Notes under the pieces: generated by a model
The model's input: only the letters and a program-made list of their open reading frames with translations
The model's database searches: none
What the model was told of the DNA's origin: nothing
Made by a program: the position numbers and the translations under genes
Part shown: in pieces, positions 26,701 through 38,500 of the stretch
How positions within the stretch are numbered: position 1 is the stretch's first letter
Layout: the number at the start of each line of letters is the position of its first letter
Assembly (NCBI GenBank): GCA_022824945.1
Contig: JAJDYX010000024.1
Span: 1 to 57,030 of the forward strand
DNA length: 57,030 nt
Direction of reading: 5' to 3'
Source of the DNA: Candidatus Latescibacterota bacterium
Lineage (GTDB): Bacteria > Latescibacterota > UBA2968

Positions 26701-27291
26701 GTTAATCGCGTTAAAGACCGAGCGGATCACATCGCCGATATTATCCGCACTCAGGAGACATTAAACGGACCCAATATGAACCTGAAAGACATCGATCTTC
26801 GGCACGCGTTCTCGATGGCTATCAAGGTCTTGCAAGAGTCGCTCGATAAAAGAGGGATCGAGACAGTTATTGACTGCGAAGACACCACGCCACAAGAAAT
26901 CCGGGTTCAAGAGAGCAACTTCCACCAGATGATGATCAACCTGATCAAAAATTCGATAGAAGCCATCGATGAACTCGCAGCAGCCGGCGGTCTCAATGCA
27001 CCGCCTCGCATTCATATCCGCGTCTATGTCAGGGGGAATATTCTCACCCTCGAAATAGAAGATAACGGCATCGGCATTGACATAGAGAACACCAGGCGGG
27101 TATTTGCCTCTGGTTATACCACAAAAGAATCGGGGAGTGGTCTCGGTCTCTACTCAGTAGCCAATTTTATCCTTAGTTCTGGCGGACAGATTCGCGCAAT
27201 GAGCGACGGCATTGGCAAGGGGACAATCATTCGAATCAAACTGAACCTTCCCACCCTTCTCCCACATAAAAAATTCTACAATATCCGCTAA
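23710..27291 (+). CDS. REC-(PAS)5 soluble sensor histidine kinase
   Basis: 1193 residues, no signal peptide or membrane span. Receiver domain (about 1-140): acidic pair DD after ILIIQ, phosphoacceptor Asp in ALIDLEL, Lys in YVLKPYEE, with an insertion after the first helix. Then five PAS-like repeats of about 130 residues (roughly 165-865), each starting METxxxxIxDGVV or similar and ending in a FRDIT strand, joined by coiled-coil linkers. The kinase core has an H-box [11 protein letters not shown] (about 920), an N-box [18 protein letters not shown] and GSGLGLY. It is followed 68 bases later by its NtrC-family partner and driven by a sigma-54 promoter. Expected to sense an intracellular cue and phosphorylate that partner. 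Confidence 0.9.
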   Translation: MTDAKILIIQDDHSSAKHLEKHLTGTAFHLHPRIKAHSATHLEERLIALGYTVCASVSGDQAIEKAAEMHPDLALIDLELLGGADGVAQQLSADIPVIFLTDGSEGDLLQRAEAAHPFGYVLKPYEEQQLHLNIQTALAMHKRERKHKQTEREMEQKINELQHQAQRMETILDSITDGVIAADENGDYLTFNSSAKRIVGTYNPGTDLNHRSEEYGLFFPDRVTLFPSEDLPLARAIHGESSDDVEIFVRNPNLPEGTYVSISGRPLPPDKSGAKGGVIVFRDISKDKETEAKLEQAVGELRDQTQLMETVLKNINNGVVLSDATNRILYMNPRARQIVGIDLGTDILDIPVNERSKNYGVFYADGKTRVPTDHLPLVRAVKGEKTEEMEVVMCNEKNPDGTYVRVRGIPLMDSDRNMVKAGLAILRDFTEHKKMKDRLAQIDGELPDHIPFIEPTSDNNGNGAKADSPDVAGNTEMAEKQEQIIEELREQLQLMEAVCDNLNDGIIVASPMGKILFVNKTVERVFGTWIVTPDLNEWSKTFGVYYPDIKTPIPIEQLPLTRALYGEETEEMEAFIRNQKNPEGTYIGVRARPILSSDQSEIVAGLAVIRDLTQEKEADAKLEQANREQQRQTQLLETVFNSISDGVIVADAEGQFTIFNPSAEQIVGIGMMDTPPDQWTKEYGIFLPDQKTHVPADQIPLVRAIQGKNTDDMELFIRNKKKPDGVYISVSGRPLKKDIDGHGGGVVVFHDITARKIAEAELEQTARELRNQNELMETAFNNISDGVVIYDLSKRSLHLNSSVTQITGIEGVNVPLTEWPRTNGVFYPDQKTLIKIREQPLARILFRGESIDDEDVFIRNEKKPEGVYIRANGRPLYNEDNIVRGAVITFRDITQQMINEEALARAFAQGRLEILDTILHNIGNAVNSVTAGIETIRQHLVENPLLHRLCALAEAIKAHRDDWDNYIQNDPQGQQALPFVIALAEDFSQQDTALIKTVNRVKDRADHIADIIRTQETLNGPNMNLKDIDLRHAFSMAIKVLQESLDKRGIETVIDCEDTTPQEIRVQESNFHQMMINLIKNSIEAIDELAAAGGLNAPPRIHIRVYVRGNILTLEIEDNGIGIDIENTRRVFASGYTTKESGSGLGLYSVANFILSSGGQIRAMSDGIGKGTIIRIKLNLPTLLPHKKFYNIR

Positions 27292-27359
27292 AATACGACC
27301 AGAGTAATACAGGAGCAGTGATCGCTGCTCTCGACATGACACAGACGAAAGGACCACAG

Positions 27360-29240
27360 ATGACACTCAATAATTACGACAACAATCGCGTCTTGATCGT
27401 TGATGATCAGGAAGATATCCACGACGACTTTGAAGAAATGTTGAAGCCCAACCGATCAGCGCGGTCAACAGATGAGTTGGCGGCCGCCTTCACCCGCGAA
27501 AAAGACAAGCCCTTTTTGCCAGCGTTTGAACTTTTGCACGCAACGGGCGGAGTGGAGGCCTGCGAAATCGTACAGAAGGCAAAGGAATCGAACCGCCCCA
27601 TTGCCATTGCGTATATCGACATCAGAATGCCTCCGGGTATCGATGGGATTGAAACGATCCGTCGGATCAGAAAAATAGATCGCGACATCGAAATCGTCAT
27701 CATGACCGCGTACACAGACAAGCCACTGTCCGAGATCATTCACGAAATGGAATTGCTGCACAAAGTCCTCTATATCAGAAAGCCTTTTGCACACGAAGAG
27801 ATTCAGCAGATCGCGCTTTCCCTGGTCGGCAAGTGGAACGTCGAACAGGCATTGGCCGAGAAACAGCAGCAACTCACTGCCAGCCATCAAAGACTGGAAG
27901 CCGTGCTGGATGCCACAGGAGACGCCATGGCCATGTACAATGCCACCGGGCATCTGGTATTTGCGAATCAAGGCTATGAAAAATTGTTCAATCTGAAGGA
28001 AAACGAACTGAAGAAAATTCCGCCGGACGCGCTCACGGCGCGATTCAAAGAGCGATTTCAAGAACCCGGTCTGCCGGAACTGGAGGGCAAGTTCCTCCTT
28101 GAAGACAACGCGAAAAAAGAAACCCGTGCGGGTCAGTTGCCAAAGCAACGCCTGTTCTACCAATCCACCGCCCCGGTGCGCGATGATAGTGAAAACGTCA
28201 TCGGCCGCCTGATGGTGTATCGAGACGTATCCAGAGAAATCGAAGTCGAGCAAATGAAAGCCGAAGTACTGCGCCTGCGGACCGAGTTGGGAACGACCTA
28301 TTCGTTCGACGGCATCGTGGGCGACAGCCCCAAAATGCAGCAGATGTACACGCTGGTCAAGCAGGCAACCGAAAGCGATATCACGGTACTCATTCGCGGC
28401 GAAAGCGGAACAGGTAAGGAACTGATCGCAAGGCTCTTTCACTTCAACAGTCCGCGCAAGGAGGAACCATTTGTGGCCATCAATTGCGCCGCCCTTCCCG
28501 AACCCCTGATTGAAAGCGAATTATTCGGCCACGAAAAGGGGGCTTTCACCGGCGCCACGTACCAGCGAATCGGGGCTTTCGAGCGCGCCGAGGGCGGAAC
28601 ACTTTTTCTCGACGAGATCGGCGATATGCAACCTGTTCTGCAAGCCAAGCTATTGCGCGTGCTGCAAGAGCGCAAAATCTCGCGAATCGGTGGATCGACC
28701 ACGCTCCCGGTAAACGTGCGGGTCATTGCGGCGACCAACCAGAACCTGGAAAATGCAATACGGGCGGGAACCTTCCGCGAAGACCTGTTCTATCGCCTAT
28801 CGGCTTTCCCCATCTCAATCCCGCCCCTGAGAGAACGCCGAGAAGATATTCCCCTGTTGGCCAACCATTTTATCGAAAAGTTCGCCACGCGCATAGACAA
28901 ATCCATCAGCGGCCTATCCAACGCGGCACTGCGCGTACTGCTCCAGTACGATTGGCCTGGCAACGTACGAGAACTGGAAAACGCCATCGAGCGGGCCGTT
29001 CTGTTGGAGACAACCGAAGTACTGCAAGCCAGCAACTTACCATCCGAATTATCGCCGCTATTGGCGGCGCAAAGCGACCAGCCAACAGCGATCCTGCCCC
29101 TCGAAAAAGTCGAGTACCAGGCCATAGCCCACGCGCTCGAAGCCTCAGATCACAACGTTACCAGAGCAGCTCGAGCACTGGGAATCAACAGAGCGACCCT
29201 GTACCGGAAATTGAAGAGATACGACCTGATTTTGAAGTGA
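27360..29240 (+). CDS. NtrC-family sigma-54 activator (REC-PAS-AAA-Fis HTH)
   Basis: 626 residues from the ATG at 27360, with GAAAGGA before it; a GTG at 27318 has its AGGAG too close. Domains: receiver (1-150) with VDDQED, phosphoacceptor in [12 protein letters not shown] and Lys in YIRKPF, carrying an insertion of about 30 residues before the phosphorylation site; a PAS-like domain (about 175-290); an AAA+ domain with GESGTGKE (about 348) and GAFTGA (about 394), the sigma-54 contact loop; and a C-terminal Fis-type helix-turn-helix ([19 protein letters not shown]). It hydrolyses ATP to open sigma-54 promoters and probably activates its own operon and the giant autotransporter. Confidence 0.93.
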   Translation: MTLNNYDNNRVLIVDDQEDIHDDFEEMLKPNRSARSTDELAAAFTREKDKPFLPAFELLHATGGVEACEIVQKAKESNRPIAIAYIDIRMPPGIDGIETIRRIRKIDRDIEIVIMTAYTDKPLSEIIHEMELLHKVLYIRKPFAHEEIQQIALSLVGKWNVEQALAEKQQQLTASHQRLEAVLDATGDAMAMYNATGHLVFANQGYEKLFNLKENELKKIPPDALTARFKERFQEPGLPELEGKFLLEDNAKKETRAGQLPKQRLFYQSTAPVRDDSENVIGRLMVYRDVSREIEVEQMKAEVLRLRTELGTTYSFDGIVGDSPKMQQMYTLVKQATESDITVLIRGESGTGKELIARLFHFNSPRKEEPFVAINCAALPEPLIESELFGHEKGAFTGATYQRIGAFERAEGGTLFLDEIGDMQPVLQAKLLRVLQERKISRIGGSTTLPVNVRVIAATNQNLENAIRAGTFREDLFYRLSAFPISIPPLRERREDIPLLANHFIEKFATRIDKSISGLSNAALRVLLQYDWPGNVRELENAIERAVLLETTEVLQASNLPSELSPLLAAQSDQPTAILPLEKVEYQAIAHALEASDHNVTRAARALGINRATLYRKLKRYDLILK

Positions 29241-29248
29241 GCAATGAC

Positions 29249-29273
29249 GGGCGAGGCATGCCTCGCCCCTACC
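29249..29273. repeat. palindromic repeat, family 1
   Basis: The same 20-bp palindrome and CTAC tail as at 6639 and 16343. It lies nine bases after the activator's stop and could form an RNA hairpin at the mRNA end. Confidence 0.85.
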
Positions 29274-29302
29274 GTTTCCTCCTTCATACCTCCCTGCATA
29301 TC

Positions 29303-29336
29303 GTTACAAAATGCGACTCGTGTTGCAAAACGCGAT
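29303..29336 (+). promoter_or_regulatory. paired enhancer sites upstream of the giant gene
   Basis: GTTACAAAATGCGAC (29303-29317) and GTTGCAAAACGCGAT (29322-29336), 19 bp start to start, about 200 bp before the -24 element. They match the pair at 23351 in sequence, order, spacing and distance. Confidence 0.65.
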
Positions 29337-29511
29337 TTGCGCCCTCCTGCACAACATAACCCCTTGAAATAAAAAAACTTATACTACCTGAATCGGCCTC
29401 AGATCGACATGCAACCATTGCATTTTGCCGAGTTTGCAGACGATCCAGATATCGGACACATGTGCGCCTAAATAATTGTATTAAAATAGGTTAGGGAATT
29501 TCCAAGAACAT

Positions 29512-29526
29512 TGGCACGGTTTTTGC
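29512..29526 (+). promoter_or_regulatory. sigma-54 promoter of the giant autotransporter
   Basis: TGGCACGGTTTTTGC is a perfect -24/-12 promoter with a five-base spacer. Predicted start near 29537; the ATG at 29578 follows an AGCGAAAGGA ribosome-binding site. Confidence 0.85.
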
Positions 29527-29577
29527 ATCAAGGATAAGGGCAAACGATTTTTAAATCCTCAGCGAAAGGAATCAACG

Positions 29578-32500
29578 ATGCATTTTTTAGGCAAGTTCTC
29601 TACCAGCCCAAACCCATCCATGATTGCACGACTTCTCAGTCTGTTACTATATTGCAAACGCGCCAAGGCAGCCGGTATGGCAATGACCTGCCTGCTCGGA
29701 GCTTTCTTTTTTGTGGGGACAGCCACAGGGCAATCGAACAGCCCTCCGGTGATCACGGTACCGGACAACAAGACGTATAAGCCGGGAGAGACCATCACCA
29801 CGTTCGGCATCTCGGTGACCGATGCCGATGGCGACATGCTGGGCATGACGATAGTTGGTCTGCCGCCAGGGCTGACATGGAAGTGGGATCAAGACTCGAA
29901 ATCCCTTCAGGTAACGGGCACGGTGGCATCAACTGCAAGGGAGCAGGACTACACGGTGACGGTCGAAGCAAATGAGGTAAATGGCGGGGCGATGGTGGAG
30001 GCGACCTTCACAATCACAGTGACCTCGGCACCCACGGTGACCCTCAGTGGTCCATCCTACACGATAGGGGCCCATACGTTTGATGTAGAGATCACCTTTT
30101 CGCAGTCAGTGACCGGGTTCGAGCAGAGCGACGTGACAGTGGGCAACGCTTCGGTGATGGGGTTCTTCGGTTCAGGCAGTACCTATTCGATCAATCTCCA
30201 GCCGTCGGCCAGCGGCACAATGACCGTAGATGTGGCGGCAGACGTCGCCACTGATAGCGCAGGCAATGGCAACACAGCGGCGGCTCAGTATTCGGGGACG
30301 GCAGACATAGATCCTCCGTCAGTCACTATCACCGGTCCATCGGCCGTTCAGACCGGTGCGTTCAACGTGGCTATCGAGTTTTCAGAACCAGTCGGTGTAT
30401 TACACTCGGAGTCATTCGAGCAGGGCGACGTAACGGTGGGCAACGGGACGGTAACGAATTTCTCCGGTTCGGGGGCCAGCTACACGGTCACGATCACGCC
30501 ATCGGCCACCGGCGAGGTGACCGTAGATGTGGCTAAAAACGCGGCCAGGGATGCGGGGGGCAATGGCAACACAGCGGCGAGCCAATTCTCAGTGCGCGCA
30601 GACTTCGATGCGCCGACGGTCAGCATCACGGGACCCACGGATAATCAGGACAGTGCCTTTGACGTAACCATCACCTTCTCAGAGGACGTCACAGGATTCG
30701 AGCAGGGTGATGTAACAGTCGGTAATGGCTCCGTCACTGCATTCTCAGGTTCGGGCAGCAGCTACACAGCCACCATCACGCCAGCGGCAAGTGGAATCGT
30801 GACCGTAGATGTGCCAGCAGACGTCGCCGACGATGCCGTAAGCAACGGCAACGAGGCGGCGAGCCAATTCTCGGTACAAGTGTATCTGCCACGGTCAATC
30901 CGGATCGAAGGCCCGACCACGGTGCGCACGACCGAGGACCCGTTCCAGGTAAAAGCCATCTTCTCGGAAGTGCCTGAGGCATACAGTATTGCGTCAGTGA
31001 GGAATTGTGCGATATCCTACACCCAGGAAGGGCGAGTCTTTAACATCACGCTGACGCCGGCCTATTATCAAGATCGAGGCGGGTCGTGGCCATACCCATC
31101 TCAAATAATAGTGCAATGGCCCGGAGTCAAGAACGGCCCTGCCAAGGTGAGAGCAGGTTATATGGTGGACGTGGACGGGGCCCCACCTCGCTTCTGGTCC
31201 GGTGCCGGGATCACCGGACCGACGACAACACAAACCGGACCCTTCAATGTCGGGTTGGGCGTGACCGAAGGTCATCTCGTCGGGTTCGACGCAGAAGACA
31301 TCACGGTGACAAACGGCACGGTCACGTCTTTCGAGGCCGATACCGATTGGGGGAATAACTACACTGTGCAGATTACACCGACCGCAAGCGGCAACGTGAC
31401 CGTACAGGTCGGCGCAGCGACGTTCAAGGATCTCGCAGGCCATGACAACAGGGCATCCAGGCAGTTTTCGGTGCTGGCAGACCTCGACGCGCCGACAGTC
31501 AGCATCACAGGACCCACGGGTAATCAGGACAGCGCGTTTGACGCAACCATCACCTTCTCAGAGGACGTCACAGGATTCGAGCAGAGTGATGTAACAATAG
31601 GCAATGGCACCATCACAGCCTTCTCAGGTTCAGGAAGCAGCTATACTGCAACCATCGAGCCAGCAGCAAGTGGAATCGTGACCGTGGATGTGCCAGCAGA
31701 CGTCGCCACTGATGTCGTAGAAAAGGGCAACGAAGCAGCCAGCCAATTCTCAGTGCAAGTGTATCTGCCGCGGTCAATCCGGATCGAAGGCCCGACCACG
31801 ACGCGCACGACTGAGGACCCGTTCAAAATAAAAGCCATCTTCTCAGAAGCACCTGAAGCATTCGATTTTGTTCCGAGGGCGAAGAACTGCACAATTTCCT
31901 ACACCCAGGAAGGGCGAGTCTTTGACCTGACATTGACGCCGAGCTACAGGAACGATAAAAGAAACGGGTCGTGGCCATACGATCTCGACGTACAAGCGAC
32001 ATGGTTCGGAGTCAAGAACGGACCTGCCACTCTGCGGGTAAACTATAACGTGTGGGTGGACGCGGACCCACCTCGCTTCTGGTCCGGTTCCGGGATCACC
32101 GGACCGACGGAGCCTCAAACCGGACCCTTCAATGTCAGGTTGGGCGTGACCGAAGGTCATCTCGTCGGGTTCGACGCAGAAGACATCACGGTGACAAACG
32201 GCACGGTCACGTCTTTCGAGGCCGCTACCGATTACGGGTGGAACTACACCGTGCAGATTACACCGACCGCAAGCGGCAACGTGACCGTACAGGTCGGCGC
32301 AGCGACGTTCAAGGATCTCGCAGGCCATGACAACAGGGCATCCAGGCAGTATTCGGTGCTGGCAGACCTCGACGCTCCGACAGTCAGCATCACAGGACCC
32401 ACGGATACTCAGAACAGCGCCTTTGACGTAACCATCACCTTCTCAGAGGACGTCACAGGATTTGAAAAGGGTGATGTAACAATAGGCAATGGATCAGTGA

Positions 32501-35500
32501 CGGCCTTCTCAGGATCAGGCAGCAGCTACACAGCCACCATCACCCCAGCGGGAAGCGGAACCGTGATCGTAGATGTGCCAGCAGACGTCGCCACTGATGG
32601 TGTAGAAAAGGGCAACGAGGCGGCGAGCCCGTTTTCTGTGACCACAGACATAGACGCACCAACCGTCACCATCACGGGACCCACGGGTAATCAGAACAGT
32701 GCCTTTGACATAACCATCACCTTCTCGGAGGACGTCACAGGGTTCGAGAAAGGTGATCTAACAGTCGGCAATGGCTCCGTCACTGCATTCTCAGGCTCAG
32801 GAAGCAGCTACACCGCAACCATAGAGCCAGCAGCCACTGGAACTGTGACCGCAGATGTGCCAGCAGGCGTCGCCACAGATAGCGCAGGCAATGGCAACAC
32901 AGCAGCCAGCCAATTCTCTGAGGGGACGCGCCAGTTCTCAGTAACAGCAGACTTCGATGCACCAACCGTCAGCATCACAGGACCCACAGATGCTCAGAAC
33001 GGTCCATTTGACATAACCATCACCTTCTCAGAGGACGTCACAGGGTTTGAAAAGGGTGATGTAACAATAGGCAACGGCTCCGTCACTGCCTTCTCAGGTT
33101 CAGGAAGCAGCTACACCGCAACCATCACCCCATCAGCCAGTGGAACTGTGACCGCAGATGTGCCAGCAGACGTCGCCACTGATGATGCAGACAATGGCAA
33201 TAGTGCGGCGAGCCAGTTCTCATTAACAGCAGACATAGACGCACCAACCGTCACCATCACAGGACCAACGGATGCTCAGAACAGTGCCTTTGACGTAACC
33301 ATCACCTTCTCGGAGGACGTCACGGGGTTTGAAAAGGGTGATGTAACAATAGGCAATGGATCAGTGACGGCCTTCTCAGGTTCAGGCAGCAGCTACACAG
33401 CCACCATAGAGCCAGCGGCAAGTGGAACCGTGACAGTAGATGTACCAGCAAACGTCGCCACTGATGATACAGACAATGGCAACACAGTAGCCAGTCAGTT
33501 CTCATTAACAGCAGACATAGACGCACCAACCGTCACCATCACAGGACCAACGGATGCACAGAAGGGACCATTTGACATAACCATCACTTTCTCAGAGGAC
33601 GTCACGGGGTTCGAGCAGAGTGATATAACAATAGGTAATGGATCAGTGACGGCCTTCTCAGGTTCAGGCAGCAGCTACACAGCCACCATAGAGCCAGCAG
33701 CCACTGGAACTGTGACCGCAGATGTACCAGCAGACGTCGCCACTGATGACGCAGACAATGGCAACACAGCAGCCAGCCAGTTCTCTGTGAACGCAGACGT
33801 AGACGCGCCAACCGTCACCATCACAGGACCCACGGATACACAGAAGGGACCATTTGACATAACCATCACCTTCTCGGAGGACGTCACCGGATTCGAGAAG
33901 GGTGATATAACAATAGGCAATGGCGCCATCACTGCATTCTCAGGTTCGAAAGAAAGCTACACGGCAACCATCACCCCAGCGGCCAGTGGAACTGTGACCG
34001 TGGATGTGCCAGCAGACGCAGCCACTGATGAGGCAGACAACGGCAATACAGCAGCCAGCCAGTTCTCTGTGACCGCAGACATAGATGCACCAACCGTCAC
34101 CATCAAAGGACCCACGAACGCACAGAACAGTGCCTTTGACATAACCATCACCTTCTCGGAGGACGTCACGGGGTTTGAAAAGGGTGATATAACAATAGGC
34201 AATGGCGCCATCACTGCATTCTCAGGTTCGAAAGAAAGCTACACGGCAACCATCACCCCAGCAGCCAGTGGAACCGTGACCGCAGATGTGCCAGCAGACG
34301 TCGCCACAGATGGTGCAGACAACGGCAATACAGCAGCCAGCCAGTTCTCTGTGACTGCAAACCTGACTCGTCCCACCGTCAGCATCACAGGACCCACGGA
34401 TGCACAGAACAGTGCCTTTGACATAACCATCGCCTTCTCAGCGACTGTCACAGGATTCGAGAAGGGTGATATAACAATAGGCAATGGCGCCATCACTGCA
34501 TTCTCAGGTTCGAAAGAAAGCTACACGGCAACCATCACCCCAGCGGCAAGTGGAACCGTGACCGCAGATGTACCAGCAAACGTCGCCACTGACAATGCAG
34601 ACAACGGCAACCGTGCTGCCAGCCAGTTCTCTGTGAACGCAGACATAGATGCACCAACCGTCACCATCACAGGACCCACGAATGCACAAAACAGTGCATT
34701 TGACATAACCATCACCTTCTCGGAGGACGTCACAGGGTTCGAGAAAGGTGATCTGACAATAGGCAATGGCGCCATCACTGCATTCTCAGGTTCGGGCAGC
34801 AGCGACACAGCAACCATCACCCCAGCGGCAAGTGGAACCGTGACCGCAGATGTGCCAGCAGACGCAGCCACTGATGATGCAGACAACGGCAATACAGCAG
34901 CCAGCCAGTTCTCTGTGAACGCAGACATAGATGCACCAACCGTCACCATCACAGGACCCACGAACGCACAGAACAGTGCCTTTGACATAACCATCACCTT
35001 CTCTGAATCCGTCACAGGATTTGAAAAGGGTGATATAACAATAGGCAACGGGTCAGTGACGACCTTCTCAGGTTCGGGAACAAGCTACACCGCCACCATC
35101 ACCCCAGCGGCCAGTGGAACTGTGACCGCAGATGTGCCAGCAGACGCAGCCACTGATGATGCAGACAATGGCAATACAGCAGCCAGCCAGTTCTCTGTGA
35201 CTGCAAACCTGACTCGTCCCACCGTGACCATCAAAGGACCCACGGATGCACAGAACAGTGCCTTTGACGTAACCATCACCTTCTCAGCGACTGTCACAGG
35301 ATTCGAGAAGGGTGATATAACAATAGGCAACGGGTCAGTGACCGCCTTCTCAGGTTCGGGCAGCAGCTACACGGCAACCATCACCCCAGCGGCAAGTGGA
35401 ACTGTGACCGCAGATGTGCCAGCAGACGCAGCCACAGATGACGCAAGCAATGGCAATACAGCGGCGAGCCAGTTCTCTGTGACAGCAGACATGGACGCGC

Positions 35501-38500
35501 CAACCGTCAGCATCACAGGACCCACGGATGTGCAGAACAGTGCCTTTGACATAACCATCACCTTCTCAGAGGACGTCACAGGGTTCGAGAAAGGCGATCT
35601 GACAATAGGCAACGGCTCCGTCACTGCCTTCTCAGGTTCAGGAACAAGCTACACAGCAACCATCACCCCATCAGCAAGTGGAACCGTAACCGCAGATGTG
35701 CCAGCAGATGTTGCCACGGATGATGCTGACAATGGCAACGAGGCAGCCAGCCAGTTCTCTGTGAACGCAGACATAGATGCACCAACCGTCACCATCAAAG
35801 GACCAACGGATGTGCAGAACAGTGCCTTTGATATAACCATCACCTTCTCTGAATCCGTCACAGGGTTCGAGAAGGGTGAGATAACAGTCGGCAATGGAAC
35901 CGTGACCGCCTTCTCAGGTTCAGGAACAAGCTACACGGCAACCATCACCCCAGCAGCAAGTGGAACTGTGACCGCAGATGTGCCAGCAAACGTCGCCACA
36001 GATGGTGCAGACAACGGCAACACAGCAGCCAGCCAGTTCTCTGTGACTGCAAACCTGACTCGTCCCACCGTCAGCATCACCGGACCCACGAATGCTCAGA
36101 ACAGTGCCTTTGACATAACCATCACCTTCTCAGAGACTGTCACAGGGTTCGAGCAGGGCGATATAACAATCGGCAATGGCTCCGTCACTGCATTCTCAGG
36201 TTCGGGCAGCAGCTACACCGCAACCATCACCCCAGCGGCCAGTGGAACTGTGACCGCAGATGTGCCAGCAGACACCGCCACTGATGGTGCAGACAATGGC
36301 AATACAGCGGCGAGCCAATTCTCTGTGACAGCAGACATAGACGCACCCACCGTCAGCATCACCGGACCCACAGATGATCAGAACAGTGCCTTTGACATAA
36401 CCATCACCTTCTCGGAGGACGTCACAGGATTTGAAAAGGGTGATGTAACAGTCGGCAATGGAACCGTGACGGCCTTCTCCGGTTCGGGAGCAAGCTACAC
36501 AGCAACCATCACCCCAGCAGCCACTGGAACCGTCACAGTAGATGTGACAGCAAATGTCGCCACAGATAGCGCAGGCAACGGCAACAGTGCTGCAGCAGGG
36601 CAAGTCTCAGTGACGGCAGACTTCAATGCACCAACCGTCACCATCACAGGACCCACAGATCCTCAAAAGGGCCCATTTGACATAACCATCACCTTCTCGG
36701 AGGACGTCACGGGGTTCGAGCAGGATGATATAACAGTCGGCAATGGAACTGTCACAGCATTCTCAGGTTCAGGCAACACCTACACAGTCACCATCACGCC
36801 AACAGCCACTGGAACCGTGACCGTAGATATCGACGAGAACATCGCCAGTGATAGTGCAGGCAACGGCAACAATGCTGCAGAAGAGCAAGTTTCAGTGGAG
36901 GCAAACCTGACGCCTCCCTCCGTGACCATCACAGGACCCACGGGAACTTCTGGAGCTTCGGGAACTTCGGGAACTTCGGGACTCACAACCACCGAAACAG
37001 GTGGCACAGCCACTTTCACGGTGGTGCTAAGTGTCTGGCCCACAGCAGCGGTGACCTTCTCAATCAGCAGTTCGGATATCACCGAAGGCACAGTGGCACC
37101 CCAATCCCTCGTCTTCACAGCCACAAACTGGAATATCCCACAGACCGTCACCATCACCGGTGTAGATGACAACATCAACGATGGCGATCAAGACTATAAA
37201 ATTGTGCTGGCGGCAACGAGTGATGATCCCGATTACAATGGGATAACCCTTCCAGATGTCCTGGTAACCAACCGCGACGACGATGTAGCGGGTATCACAG
37301 TGACCCCAATTTTGGGATTGATCAGAAACCAGTCGGGAATCGCATCACTCACCAAAACAACCCCCATTGCGATTGGTCCCGGTTCGCGGTTAGCCACCAC
37401 CGAAAGAGGTCACGTCGTCAGTTTCACGGTGGTGCTGGACAGCCAGCCCACAGCAGCGGTGAACCTCTCGATCAGCAGTTCGGATATGACCGAGGGCACG
37501 GGGACACCCCAATCTCTCACCTTTACCGCCACCGCCAATAGCTGGGACACGCCGCAGATGGTAACTGTGACAGGCCTGCCCGATGACCTCAACGATGGCG
37601 ATCAGCCCTACACCGTCACCATATCACCAGTCACAAGCGTCGATCTCAAGTATAAAGATCTAAACCCCAAAGAGGTCTTATTGACCAACCTCGACGACAT
37701 CACCCTGACGACGACCAACCTCGACGACATCACCCTGACTGACCTGACGCTCTCGGAAGGCACGTTGACGCCGGCATTTGCCAGCGAGACAACGGCTTAT
37801 GAAGCCATGGTCGAAAACGCCGTCGAGAGCCTCACAGTGACACCTACGGCGAGCGACACGGCCGCGACCATTATCGTCAACGGCACGCCGATAAAAAGTG
37901 GCACGCCGAGCCAACCCATTGCGTTGGCAATCGGTGCAAACACAATTGAAGTCATGCTGACGAGCGCGATCTACACCGCAACAGTCATGCGCCAAGAGAA
38001 CGGCGCACCCGCCGTACCGCTCATAGAGAACCAGACTGCGACAGTGGGCAAGGCGTTCCAATACGTGTCACCCGAAGCGAGCGACCCGGATCCCAGCCAG
38101 ACCGTGACCTACACGGCGGCACTTGAAGGCGGCGCGCCCCTGCCGACCTGGCTGCACTTCGATGCGTCCAATCGCACATTTAGCGGCACGCCCGCTCGCA
38201 ACGACGTGGGGGTACACAGCATTGCGGTGACAGCGACAGATAACGGCATACCGTCAATGTTCGCCAGCACGACCTTCACACTCTCGGTAGTTGTGCCAGA
38301 TCGAAATCCACAAGTACTGAAATTGGCCCTGGGCACCTTTGGGCGAACCGTGGCTTCTAACGCAGTAGATGCAATAGAAGATCGCTTCACAACTTCGAGA
38401 ACAGAGGCATCGCACGCCACATTGGGCGGACAGCCATTGACTCTGCGTGCAGATTATGGCATCGTCGGGCTGTTGCAGAACCTGGCGAGATCAGTGGGGC

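Noticed and set aside
29409..29471. 20-codon frame starting ATGCAACCATTG upstream of the giant gene
   Set aside because: It lies before the sigma-54 promoter, lacks a ribosome-binding site and would not be in that transcript.
33675..35894. Series of minus-strand frames of 81-85 residues recurring every 282 bp
   Set aside because: They are the antisense of the Ig-like repeats and repeat because the DNA does; no ribosome-binding sites or independent conservation.
30604..36910. CRISPR-like periodicity
   Set aside because: Period is 282 bp and the units are coding Ig-like modules without spacers.
36940..36982. Short GGAACTTC repeats as a regulatory site
   Set aside because: They encode a Gly-Thr-Ser-Gly linker between the Ig-like array and the Calx-beta-like modules.
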